A stretch of DNA of 64,000 bases, from contig JAAEQB010000064.1 of assembly GCA_024231975.1 (NCBI GenBank), forward strand, positions 124,001 to 188,000, read 5' to 3'. This document shows, in pieces, positions 31,531 to 39,442 of this stretch. Position numbers and translations under genes: made by a program. The notes beneath the pieces were generated by a model. The model searched no databases. It was given only the letters and a program-made list of their open reading frames with translations, and was not told where the DNA came from. Numbering within the stretch: position 1 is the first letter of the stretch; every line of letters begins with the position of its first letter. Source of the stretch: Allobosea sp. GTDB lineage: Bacteria; Pseudomonadota; Alphaproteobacteria; Rhizobiales; Beijerinckiaceae.

Positions 31531-32588
31531 TGCCGATGTCGGGCCGCTATCCCGCCGAGGCGCTGAGCCGCTTCGCTGCCGCCTTGCTGGAGGCGGCCGG
31601 GACACCGCCCGACAATGCCGCTTTGGTGGCCGAGGCCCTCGTCGATGCCGATATCGAGGGCCTGCCCTCGCATGGCCTGCTCCAGCTGCCGATGTATCTG
31701 GAGCGGATCGAGCGAGGCTCGGTCGATCCGGTCGCCAGGGGCGAGATCGTCGTCGATACCGGCGCGCGCCTGACGCTCGACGCCCAAAACGGGCTCGGCC
31801 ATGTCACGGCCGAGCGGGCCTGCGAGATCGCGATCGCGCGCGCCGCCGAGCATGGCGTCGCGGTCGTCGCCATCCGCAACGCCTTTCATTTCGGCGCGGC
31901 CGGGCGCTTCGCCCGCAGGATCGCGCTCGCCGGCAAGATCGGCATCGTCATGGCCAATACCCGCCCGATGCTGCCGGCGCCGGGCGGCGCCGAGGCGGTC
32001 GTCGGCAACAACCCGCTGGCGATCGCAGTGCCGACCGGGGGCGAGCCCATCGTGCTCGATCTCGCCATGAGCGCCGGCGCGATGGGCAAGGTCCGGCTGG
32101 CGGCGAGCAAGGGCGAGCCCATTCCCGAGGGTTGGGCCCAGACCGCCGATGGCCTGCCGACCCGCGACGCAGCCGAGGCGATCAAGGGCGTGCTCCTGCC
32201 CGCGGCGGGGGCGAAGGGATTTGGCCTTGCCATGATGGTCGATCTGCTCGCTGGCGGCTTGTCGTCCGGCGGGATCGGCGCCGAGGTGCAGCCGCTTTAT
32301 GGCGATCTCTCCCGGCCCTATGGCAGCGCCAACCTCATCATGGCGATCGAGATCGAGGGGATGCGGCCCATTGCCGAATACGAGGCCGTCGCCGCTGGCT
32401 TCGCCGATCGCATCCGGCAGTCGAAGCCAGCTCCGGGCGCTGGTCCGACCCGGGTGCCGGGCGACCGCGCTGTAGACGCGCGAAAGCGTTTCGATGGGAG
32501 CTGCGCACTGGCCGCGGCGACGCTTGCGGCTTTGCATGACCAGGCCCGCCGCCTCGGCGTTGCGATCCCGGACAGTCTCGGCGGCTGA
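31530..32588 (+). CDS. Malate/L-lactate dehydrogenase family (Ldh2) oxidoreductase
   Basis: 352 aa. The NAD(P)-dependent Ldh2/YlbC family, structurally unrelated to classic malate dehydrogenase, is shown by DIEGLPSHGLLQLPMYLERI, GHVTAERACEIAIARAAEHG, NAFHFGAAGRFARRIA, PGGAEAVVGNNPLAIAVP and GAKGFGLAMMVDLLAGGLSSGG. Members reduce 2-keto acids or imines such as delta-1-piperideine-2-carboxylate, or oxidise 2-hydroxy acids. Translational coupling to the binding protein suggests its substrate is derived from that ligand. Confidence 0.9.
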   Translation: MPMSGRYPAEALSRFAAALLEAAGTPPDNAALVAEALVDADIEGLPSHGLLQLPMYLERIERGSVDPVARGEIVVDTGARLTLDAQNGLGHVTAERACEIAIARAAEHGVAVVAIRNAFHFGAAGRFARRIALAGKIGIVMANTRPMLPAPGGAEAVVGNNPLAIAVPTGGEPIVLDLAMSAGAMGKVRLAASKGEPIPEGWAQTADGLPTRDAAEAIKGVLLPAAGAKGFGLAMMVDLLAGGLSSGGIGAEVQPLYGDLSRPYGSANLIMAIEIEGMRPIAEYEAVAAGFADRIRQSKPAPGAGPTRVPGDRAVDARKRFDGSCALAAATLAALHDQARRLGVAIPDSLGG

Positions 32589-32630
32589 AGCTGATGCGGG
32601 ATCGTCGCGGGCGAGTGTCAGCTTGCCAAA

Positions 32631-32661
32631 TTGATATGCAAAACTGATTCTCGTATATCAA
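32631..32661. promoter_or_regulatory. Inverted repeat upstream of the SDR gene, candidate operator
   Basis: TTGATAT (32631-32637) and ATATCAA (32655-32661) are perfect 7-bp arms with a 17-base AT-rich spacer, inside a 122-base gap and about 50 bases before the SDR start. The AT-rich patch stands out and probably includes the promoter. Arm spacing of about two helical turns fits a dimeric regulator. Confidence 0.4.
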
Positions 32662-32710
32662 ACGACGTTCATCGGCATCTGGCCGATCGCCGTGAGGAGA
32701 AGGCTGCACC

Positions 32711-33496
32711 ATGCCATCGCAATCATCCCGTGCTCCAGCCCTTTCCGGCAAGGTAGCGATCGTCACCGGCGGCGGCACCGGCATCGGCTTGGCGATCGCC
32801 CGGATGTTCGTCGACGAGGGCGCGCAGGTGGTGATCGCCGGCCGCTCCCAGGCCTCGCTCGACAAGGCCGCCGCTGGGATCGGCGCGCACGCCATCGCCG
32901 CCGACGTTTCGCAGGAGGCTGATGCCAGCCGGCTCGCCCGGGAGACGGCGGCGCGCCTCGGCGGCATCGACATCCTCGTCAACAATGCCGGGGTGACCGG
33001 GCAGGTCGCCAATGCCGAGGACCTCGACATCGCCCAATGGGACGAGACCATGGCGATCAACATCCGCGGCACGATCCTCTGCATCAAGCATTGCGTGCCG
33101 CTGATGCGGGCCCGCGGCGGCGGTTCGATCATCAACATGTCGTCGCTGATGGGCCTGCGCGGCTATCCGATGCGCAGCGCCTATACCGCGACGAAATTCG
33201 CGGTGATCGGCATCACCGAGGCCGTCGCGCAGGAGGTTGGCATCCACGGCATCCGGGTCAATGCGCTCTGCCCGGGCGCGGTCAATGGTGAGCTGATGCA
33301 GCGCGTCATTGCCGCCCGCGCCGCCAAGGAGAACCGCCCGGCGGAGGAGATCGTCCGGGTGAACTACACCGACAAGGCGGCGCTGAAGCGCTGGGTCGAG
33401 CCGGAGGAGGTGGCGCGCGCCGCTTTGTTCCTGGCGAGCGACCAGTCCTCCTCGATCACCTCCGAGCGCATCAGGGTCGACGCCGGCCGGATGTGA
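32711..33496 (+). CDS. Short-chain dehydrogenase/reductase
   Basis: 261 aa classical SDR: cofactor motif VTGGGTGIGLAIA (residues 18-30), NNAG at 91-94, catalytic Ser144, and the Tyr158-x3-Lys162 pair in SAYTATKFA. The C-terminus ITSERIRVDAGRM replaces the usual 'G..i.vDGG' ending. NAD(H) or NADP(H) preference is not obvious. A GAGGAGAAGG element precedes the ATG. It likely oxidises or reduces an alcohol/ketone intermediate of the neighbouring catabolic genes. Confidence 0.9.
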   Translation: MPSQSSRAPALSGKVAIVTGGGTGIGLAIARMFVDEGAQVVIAGRSQASLDKAAAGIGAHAIAADVSQEADASRLARETAARLGGIDILVNNAGVTGQVANAEDLDIAQWDETMAINIRGTILCIKHCVPLMRARGGGSIINMSSLMGLRGYPMRSAYTATKFAVIGITEAVAQEVGIHGIRVNALCPGAVNGELMQRVIAARAAKENRPAEEIVRVNYTDKAALKRWVEPEEVARAALFLASDQSSSITSERIRVDAGRM

Positions 33497-33514
33497 TCCG
33501 GCAGGGCTGGGGGC

Positions 33515-35035
33515 TCATGCCGCCCGGCTGCGCTGCGCGAGGGGTATGGCGGACGGCCTGCGATCGTCTTGCGTGCGGAAGCTGGACACGAGCTGGCTGA
33601 GCCGCTCGATCTGCGTCAGCAGCATGCGTGCCGAGGTCGCGCTCTGCTCTGCCAGCACCGAATTCCGCTGGGTGATCTCGTCCATATGGCTGACGGCCTG
33701 GCTCATCTCCTCGATGCCGCTGGCCTGCTCGCCCGCGGCGGCCGCGATCTCGCCGACCGTCGTCGAGACGCGGCCGGACGCGCTGACGATCTGCTCCAGC
33801 GTGTCGCCCGCGAGCCTGACCAGCCGCACGCCTTCGGTCACCTCGGTGCCGGAGGTGCCGATCAGGCCGGTGATGTCCTTGGCGGCCTCGGCCGAGCGTT
33901 GCGCGAGGGCACGGACCTCGGCGGCGACGACGGCAAAGCCGCGTCCAGCATCGCCGGCGCGTGCCGCCTCGACGGCCGCGTTCAGTGCCAGGAGGTTGGT
34001 CTGGAAGGCGATGCCGTCGATCACGCCGGTGATCTCGGAGATCTTCTTCGAGGCGTCTTCGATCCGGGCCATCGCCGCGATCGCTTCCTGGATGATGCCT
34101 CCGCCGGTGCGCGCGACCGCTGTCGCTTCGTCGGCGAGCGCGGTCGAGGCGCGCGAGGCCTGGGCCGAGCTCTTCACGGAAGCGGCGAGCTCCTCGGTTG
34201 TCGCCGCGGTCTGCTCGAGGGCCGAGGCCTGCTCCTCGGTGCGCTCCGACAGATCGGCCGCGCCGTCGCTGATCTCCTGCGAGGAGGCGGCGATGGCGGT
34301 CGAGCTGGTCTTGATCGTGGCGATCATCTCTCCCAGCCGTGCCATGGCGTCGTTGAAATGGGTGCCGATCAGCGCGTACTCGGCCGGCATGTCCTGTGTG
34401 ATGCGGAAGGTGAGATCGCCGCTCGCCAGGGCCGCCATGCCCTCGCTGACCAGGGCGACAGCCTTGTCGCGCTCCGCCGCCTTGGCCTGCTCGCTGGCGC
34501 GCGCCTCGGCTTCCGCCTTCAGGCGGGCCGCTTCCGAAGCTTCGAGATAGACCGAGATGGCGTAGTCCATGTCGAGCAGGCAGGCCTTGACGATCGCGGC
34601 GATCTCCCCAGCCCGCTCATTCGCCCCCGGCAGCTTGGAGCCGAAGCGGCTCTTCGGCCAGCGCGCTTCCAGGACCTTGCCGATCAATTGCGAAAGCAGC
34701 AGTGCATAGCCGCCGATATACCAGCGAGGCTCCAGTCCGATCCGGGCATGGACCTGCCCGACGCGGGTGACGGCGGCGACATAGTCCTGGTCGAATTGTC
34801 CCTTGGCGATCCCTGCCCAATGCGAGACCTGCCGTGTCTTGGCGCCACCGAGCTGCGCCTCGCTGCGGAAGAGGGCCATCGTCTCCGGAAAGGCCCTGAT
34901 CTGCGCGTAGAACGCGTCGAGCGCGCCCGGAAGCGCAGCCACGATCGTCGTCTCGACATCGCGGATCCGTTGCCGCGCCGCTCCGTCGAGCTGCAGGAAC
35001 TCGAGCCGCCGGGTGAGATCGTCGGACGCACACAT
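33515..35035 (-). CDS. Globin-coupled soluble chemoreceptor (HemAT/Aer2-like)
   Basis: 506 aa from the ATG at 35035 (a TTG at 35050 is the alternative). Residues 1-170 are a protoglobin sensor domain: FYAQIRAFPETMALF, then the likely haem-binding His96 in RVGQVHARIGLEPRWYIGG. A short coiled coil leads to a HAMP-like segment (about 205-255, GDLTFRITQDMPAEY) and the methyl-accepting signalling domain with the hairpin tip DGIAFQTNLLALNAAVEAAR. No membrane helix is present, so it is a cytoplasmic oxygen or gas sensor feeding CheA/CheW. No other che genes are nearby. The C-terminus lacks a CheR-docking pentapeptide. Confidence 0.92.
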   Translation of the reverse strand: MCASDDLTRRLEFLQLDGAARQRIRDVETTIVAALPGALDAFYAQIRAFPETMALFRSEAQLGGAKTRQVSHWAGIAKGQFDQDYVAAVTRVGQVHARIGLEPRWYIGGYALLLSQLIGKVLEARWPKSRFGSKLPGANERAGEIAAIVKACLLDMDYAISVYLEASEAARLKAEAEARASEQAKAAERDKAVALVSEGMAALASGDLTFRITQDMPAEYALIGTHFNDAMARLGEMIATIKTSSTAIAASSQEISDGAADLSERTEEQASALEQTAATTEELAASVKSSAQASRASTALADEATAVARTGGGIIQEAIAAMARIEDASKKISEITGVIDGIAFQTNLLALNAAVEAARAGDAGRGFAVVAAEVRALAQRSAEAAKDITGLIGTSGTEVTEGVRLVRLAGDTLEQIVSASGRVSTTVGEIAAAAGEQASGIEEMSQAVSHMDEITQRNSVLAEQSATSARMLLTQIERLSQLVSSFRTQDDRRPSAIPLAQRSRAA

Positions 35036-35209
35036 GGCTTCTTCTCTCAACGCATCGCCGCTCTGGGCGCAGATTCCGTTGGAGAAGCTCTGGAGCAGGC
35101 ATGATTAACGATTCATGCCGGTGGACAGGTCGGTCGGAGATTCAGAAGGGCGCACAGCCCCGAAATTGATCTGCATCAACCCGGAGCGGATCGCGTGGCG
35201 CGGCGCAGC

Positions 35210-36121
35210 TCAGTCCTGCTGCACGCTGCCACGCAGCCCGCGGGGGCTCGGCATCAGTGCCGCGATCCGGGCGTCGCTCTTCGGCGGCGCGATGAAGGTC
35301 CGGGCCAGCCTCTTGGGCATGTCGAGGTCGAAGGGGCGGCTCGGCGGCAGCGTCGCATGGCTGACGAGATGCGTGGCCGGGCTGGCGGGCGCGGCGGCGG
35401 CCGCAGCCTCCGGCGCGAAGGCCAGCGGCGCATTGGCGAAGGAGGTCGGCACGGAAGAGGCGCTGGCGGCGAGCGGCGCCGGCTCGGTGACCGCGGCCAG
35501 CTGGTAGCTCGGCTCCTCGATGCGGCGGCGCTCGGGACGCTCGCCCTTGACATAGAAGGCGTTGCCGCCCGCCACCGTCACGTAGTGCATGTTGGCGTAG
35601 GAGAAGCGCAGGCCGGCCATGTGGAAATGCTTGGCGTTGCCGACGGCTTCGTTGCGCTTGCCGGCGAGGATGGCGTCGGCGGCGGCCTCGGCCTTGGGCA
35701 TGTCGCGCGCCGCCATCTGGCGGGTCAGCACGCCCGGCGCGAATTGGCGCGGAGCGCCGACGACGCCGCAGATCGTCTCGGGATAGCGCGGCGCGCCCAC
35801 CCGGTTCATCACGACCGTGCCGACGCCGAGCAGGCCTGATTCGCTCGACCGGTTCGATTCGAAATACATCGCGCGGACGAGGCATTCCCGCTCGCGCGGG
35901 TCGGCCTTGGCCAGCTCGATCGCCCGCTTGCGGGTCTCGTGGGTCTGCCTGGCGGTCGTTGCAGGGCTAGCCGTCGTCGTCGAAGCGGTCTGGACCGGGG
36001 CGGTGCTACAGGCGCCCAGGACCGGCGCAGCCAGCGAGATCAGAAGCGGGATCGCCTTGCGGCCGTGGCGGCTCTTGTCGAGAGAACGAACGGCATCTGC
36101 AGCGATCACGGTCCGCTTCAT
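35210..36121 (-). CDS. SleB-like cell wall hydrolase lipoprotein
   Basis: 303 aa. The N-terminus has a basic stretch and a hydrophobic segment ending LGAC (lipobox, Cys near 38), predicting a lipoprotein. The Hydrolase_2/SleB domain spans about 75-195: CLVRAMYFESNRSSESGLLG (with the catalytic Glu), TVVMNRVGAPRYPETICGVV, QFAPGV and NAKHFHMAG, ending ANMHYVTVAGGNAFYVKG. These enzymes cleave peptidoglycan glycan strands. A low-complexity Ala/Pro-rich tail (200-260) precedes a basic C-terminus. Probably a housekeeping wall-remodelling enzyme. Confidence 0.87.
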   Translation of the reverse strand: MKRTVIAADAVRSLDKSRHGRKAIPLLISLAAPVLGACSTAPVQTASTTTASPATTARQTHETRKRAIELAKADPRERECLVRAMYFESNRSSESGLLGVGTVVMNRVGAPRYPETICGVVGAPRQFAPGVLTRQMAARDMPKAEAAADAILAGKRNEAVGNAKHFHMAGLRFSYANMHYVTVAGGNAFYVKGERPERRRIEEPSYQLAAVTEPAPLAASASSVPTSFANAPLAFAPEAAAAAAPASPATHLVSHATLPPSRPFDLDMPKRLARTFIAPPKSDARIAALMPSPRGLRGSVQQD

Positions 36122-36512
36122 GCGGTGACCTCCTGATTACGGGATCTCGGCTGCCGCAATCAGCGAGCCATCGTCACCGGCAAGGAAACCCGAACCTCTT
36201 ACCAGAAAGTTAATTTCGGAAGGAAGAGGCAAAGATGACACGACGCAGGGGGCGAGGAGGCGCGCCGACCGTCCACTATGCGGCTGCTGGCGCATGAGGG
36301 CGTGAGCGGGCGCTCGACCGGCGTATTTACCTGTTCGTATCTGGCTCCGCCCCCCTGTTGCGCGAGACCAACAAGATCACCTCGGGCCCCTATGAGGACG
36401 CAAGGTGTCCGGGGCCGTCGGGTTTCCGCTGCCGGAGCAAGATCCAGAAGGCGGCCCGGCGCGGGACCTTCAAGACCCTGTTCGAGCCCGGAGCGTGGGG
36501 CAGTGGAACGCC
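36122..36512. other. Gene-free gap with SleB-gene promoter side
   Basis: 391 bases between the hydrolase lipoprotein start and the end of the TRAP large permease. The left part holds the promoter of the lipoprotein gene, including AT-rich bases near 36196-36222 (AGAAAGTTAATTTCGG). The rest (36240-36512) is GC-rich; short open frames cross it but give no recognisable protein, and I see no T-tailed terminator for the TRAP operon. Confidence 0.4.
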
Positions 36513-37820
36513 TCAGTTCAGCGACATCGACCGGGGCAGCCAGAGCGCCAGCTCCGGCCAGGCCAGCAGCATCCCGATCAGCACGAAGGGCGCGAGCAGG
36601 AAAGGCAGCACGCCGCGATACATCGCACCGAGGCTGATCTCCGGCGCCTGGGTCCGGATGACGAAGAGGTTCATCCCGACCGGCGGGTGGATCAGCCCGA
36701 TCTCGACGACGATGACGAGCAGCACGCCGAACCAGATCGGATCGTAGCCGGTCGACAGCACCAGCGGCAGCAACACCGGCACCGTCACCAGCACCATGCC
36801 GATGCCTTCGAGGAAGCAGCCGAGGAAGACATAGAAGGCGATCAGCAGCAGCATCACCGCAAGCGGCGACAGGCCGACCGCGCCGATCGACTTCACCACG
36901 GATTGCGCCATGCCGGTCTGTACGACGAAATAGGAGAAGATCGTCGAGCCCAGCACGATCAGCACGAGGTTGGCGGTGATCCGCGTCGTCTCGGTGAAGG
37001 CGGTCGCGACATCGCCGCGGGCGAAGCCCTTGCGCAACAGGCCGAGCAGCAGCGCCCCGAAGGCGCCGACGGCCGCGGCCTCGGTCGGGCTGAACCAGCC
37101 GAGATAGATGCCGCCGAAGGTCACGAGGAAGAGCGCCGCTACGTCCCAGATGGTGAGGACGAGCCGGAACGCCTGCGCCTTGCTTTCGTTCGGCAGCTTC
37201 GGCGCCGCCTCGGGACGAATGCGCACCCAGAGCCAGACCGTGAGCAGGTAGAGCCCGGTCAACACGAGGCCGGGGATCAGCGCGGCGGCGAAGAGCTTGA
37301 TGATCGAGAGCTGGGCGATGATGCCGTAGATCATCAGGATCAGCGAAGGCGGGATCAGGATGCCGAGCGTGCCGCCGGCCGCGACCACGCCGGCTGCCAG
37401 TGCCGGCGAGTAGCCGGCCTTCAGCATTTGCGGGATCGAGATCCGGCTCATCGTCGCGGCAGTCGCCAGCGAGGAGCCGCAGACCGCGCCGAAGGCGGCG
37501 GAAGCGCCGACCGCCGCCATGGCGAGCGAGCCGCGCATCCCGGCGAAGATCGCATTGCTCGCCCGGAACAGATCGCCGGAGAGGCCGGCCATTGTCGCCA
37601 GGGCGCCCATCAGCGTGAACAGCGGCAGGACCGATAGGGCGTAGGCCGAGGAGAGCTCGAGCGGCACCGCGCCGAAGACGAGGCGGGCCTTGGCGAAGCC
37701 GTCGATCGCGGCATAGCCGACGAAGCCGGTGAGGCCGAGCGCGACGCCGACCGGAATACGCGCCAGGATCATGCCGACCAGCGTCGCCATGCCGATCAAG
37801 CCGATGGAGGTCGCGCTCAT
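36513..37820 (-). CDS. dctM: TRAP transporter large permease (DctM family)
   Basis: 435 aa with about 12 hydrophobic segments. Family features include GFVGYAAIDGF, the GASAAFGAVCGSSLATAATM stretch near residue 110-130, GILIPPSLILMIYG, and the C-terminal IGLIHPPVGMNLFVI. DctM is the channel-forming subunit that uses the sodium gradient to import carboxylates caught by DctP. The gene overlaps dctQ by ATGA. A larger antisense frame over this region is a shadow. Confidence 0.93.
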   Translation of the reverse strand: MSATSIGLIGMATLVGMILARIPVGVALGLTGFVGYAAIDGFAKARLVFGAVPLELSSAYALSVLPLFTLMGALATMAGLSGDLFRASNAIFAGMRGSLAMAAVGASAAFGAVCGSSLATAATMSRISIPQMLKAGYSPALAAGVVAAGGTLGILIPPSLILMIYGIIAQLSIIKLFAAALIPGLVLTGLYLLTVWLWVRIRPEAAPKLPNESKAQAFRLVLTIWDVAALFLVTFGGIYLGWFSPTEAAAVGAFGALLLGLLRKGFARGDVATAFTETTRITANLVLIVLGSTIFSYFVVQTGMAQSVVKSIGAVGLSPLAVMLLLIAFYVFLGCFLEGIGMVLVTVPVLLPLVLSTGYDPIWFGVLLVIVVEIGLIHPPVGMNLFVIRTQAPEISLGAMYRGVLPFLLAPFVLIGMLLAWPELALWLPRSMSLN

Positions 37821-38362
37821 GAGGCGGCTCCGTTGTTGCCGTGCAGGGCCGGAGGATGAGAGGCAGCAGCATCGGTGGTCCGCGGGAAGGCGCGGACCTG
37901 CCCGATCGCGCGGCCGAGCACGACGAAGACCGAGACGACCAGCGCCAGCTCGATCGCGAGCAACAGCAGGTAGATCGGCACCGGCAGATCTGGCTTCTGG
38001 TCGCCGAAGCGATAGGCATCGGCGAGCGGCTGGATCAGGGTCGCGGCGAGCAGGACGAGGAAGGCGAGCGTCGCGATCTCACCGGCCAATCGCATCGCCG
38101 CCAGCGTGCGCGGGCGCACCATCGTGTCGAACAGATCGACCTTGATCTGCTCGTCCCGGCGGAAGCACTCCGGCAGGGCCAGGAAGGCGACGAGCACCAG
38201 CGTGACCTCGACCAGGTCGAGCGTGCCGTGCAGCGGCTTGTTGAAGGCGAGCCGGGCGCCGATATCGACCATCGTCCAAAGCATCATGACGGCGAGCGCC
38301 AGTGCTCCGGCGATGGTCAGCAGCCGCGCGGGGGCGAGGCGGCGGAGCTTGCCAGGGCTCAT
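37817..38362 (-). CDS. dctQ: TRAP transporter small permease (DctQ family)
   Basis: 181 aa with four transmembrane helices (ALALAVMMLWTMVDIGARLA, LVEVTLVLVAFLALPECF, LAFLVLLAATLIQPLADAYR, LLLAIELALVVSVFVVLG) and the DctQ-typical DEQIKVDLF between helices two and three. It partners with DctM. Four-base overlaps join it to both dctP (upstream) and dctM (downstream), giving the order dctP-dctQ-dctM. Confidence 0.92.
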   Translation of the reverse strand: MSPGKLRRLAPARLLTIAGALALAVMMLWTMVDIGARLAFNKPLHGTLDLVEVTLVLVAFLALPECFRRDEQIKVDLFDTMVRPRTLAAMRLAGEIATLAFLVLLAATLIQPLADAYRFGDQKPDLPVPIYLLLLAIELALVVSVFVVLGRAIGQVRAFPRTTDAAASHPPALHGNNGAAS

Positions 38363-39399
38363 TTGGCGGCACCCACCGCGGCGCGAAGCTCGTCATAGAA
38401 CGGCTTCGCCTTGATGCCCTTGGCCTCGACCCTGGCAATGAAGCTCGCGGTGATCGGCTTGGCCAGCTCCTCGAAGGCGGCCCGCTCGGCGCCGATGAGC
38501 TCGGGGATCTCGGCATTGGCGGCGCGCAGATAAGCACGGCCTTCTGCTTCGGCCTGATCGTAGATCGCGCCGACCTTGCGGGCTGCCGCCGGGCCGGTCG
38601 TCTCGTCGATCAGCTTGCGCAGGTCCTCGGGCAGCGACTTGTACTTCTCGGCGTTCATCACCAGCGCGAAAGTGCCGGCGGCCGCGTCGAGCTGCGTCAC
38701 CGACTTGACGCTCTCCGCCATCTGGAAGGACTTCGCCGCCTCGTAATTGAAGAACATGCCGGCGATCGTGCCCTTGGAGAGCGAGTCGGCCAGCTCGGCC
38801 GGCGCGACGGCTGCAGGTGTCGCGCCCCAGGCTTCCAGCATCGCCGAGGCGATCGGGCCGTTATGGCGCATGCGCAGCCCGCGCATCCCGGCCGGGTTCT
38901 TGACCGCTGGCCGGTTGAAGAACAGGCTCAATGTCGGCGTCGCGATGAAATAGAGCGGCCTGGTGCCTTCGTGCTCGGCGGCGAGCTTGCCGGAGAGCTC
39001 GGTCAGGATGCCGGAAGCCTCGGCTGTGCTAAGCGCCTTGGCGCTCGCGCCTTCGCCGCGATTGAAGGCATAGGGCAGGTGCGAGATCTCGGTCAGCGGG
39101 AAGCGGCCGGGCAAGGCGCCGTGCAGGAAGAAGGCGATGTCGGCGACGCCGGTGCGGGCGAGATCATACTGTCGAGGCATCGGCCCCATCTGGGCGGCCG
39201 GGAAGATGGCGAGCTTGAGCCGGCCATTGGAGCGCTGCGCCAGCTCCGCGCCCCAGGATTCGAGCTGCTTGTGCATCTGGTGGTTCGGCGGCAGGTAATG
39301 CGAGACCTTGAGCTCGATGGTCTGCGCGATGGCGCCGACGCTCGCCAACGAAACCGCCAGCGCGGCGCCGAGCAAGGCACTGATCAGTCCCCGTTTCAT
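38359..39399 (-). CDS. dctP: TRAP transporter solute-binding protein (DctP family)
   Basis: 346 aa from the ATG at 39399, where MKRGLISALLGAALAVSLAS gives a signal peptide ending IAQ. The frame extends 52 codons upstream without family sequence. DctP fold marks are LKVSHYLPPNHQMHKQLESW, GVADIAFFLHGALPGRFPL and GMRGLRMRHNGPIA, where the arginine that salt-bridges the ligand carboxylate is expected (RMR). The binding protein probably captures an aromatic or related carboxylate, since the next gene is a flavin monooxygenase of aromatic catabolism on the same strand. Confidence 0.93.
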   Translation of the reverse strand: MKRGLISALLGAALAVSLASVGAIAQTIELKVSHYLPPNHQMHKQLESWGAELAQRSNGRLKLAIFPAAQMGPMPRQYDLARTGVADIAFFLHGALPGRFPLTEISHLPYAFNRGEGASAKALSTAEASGILTELSGKLAAEHEGTRPLYFIATPTLSLFFNRPAVKNPAGMRGLRMRHNGPIASAMLEAWGATPAAVAPAELADSLSKGTIAGMFFNYEAAKSFQMAESVKSVTQLDAAAGTFALVMNAEKYKSLPEDLRKLIDETTGPAAARKVGAIYDQAEAEGRAYLRAANAEIPELIGAERAAFEELAKPITASFIARVEAKGIKAKPFYDELRAAVGAAK

Positions 39400-39442
39400 C
39401 CTATCCTCCCCGTTCTGTGGTCTTGTTTCTTGTGTCTTGGCC

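Noticed and set aside
33569..35104. 511-codon plus-strand frame opposite the chemoreceptor
   Set aside because: Repetitive GC-driven antisense frame without domain signature; the globin-MCP reading is unambiguous.
36358..36747. Small plus-strand frame in the gap before dctM
   Set aside because: Most of it is antisense to dctM, no ribosome site of note and no recognisable domain.
36199..38019. Long minus-strand frame of about 606 codons over the TRAP permeases
   Set aside because: Arg-rich, low-similarity shadow; DctM and DctQ in other frames of the same strand explain the region.
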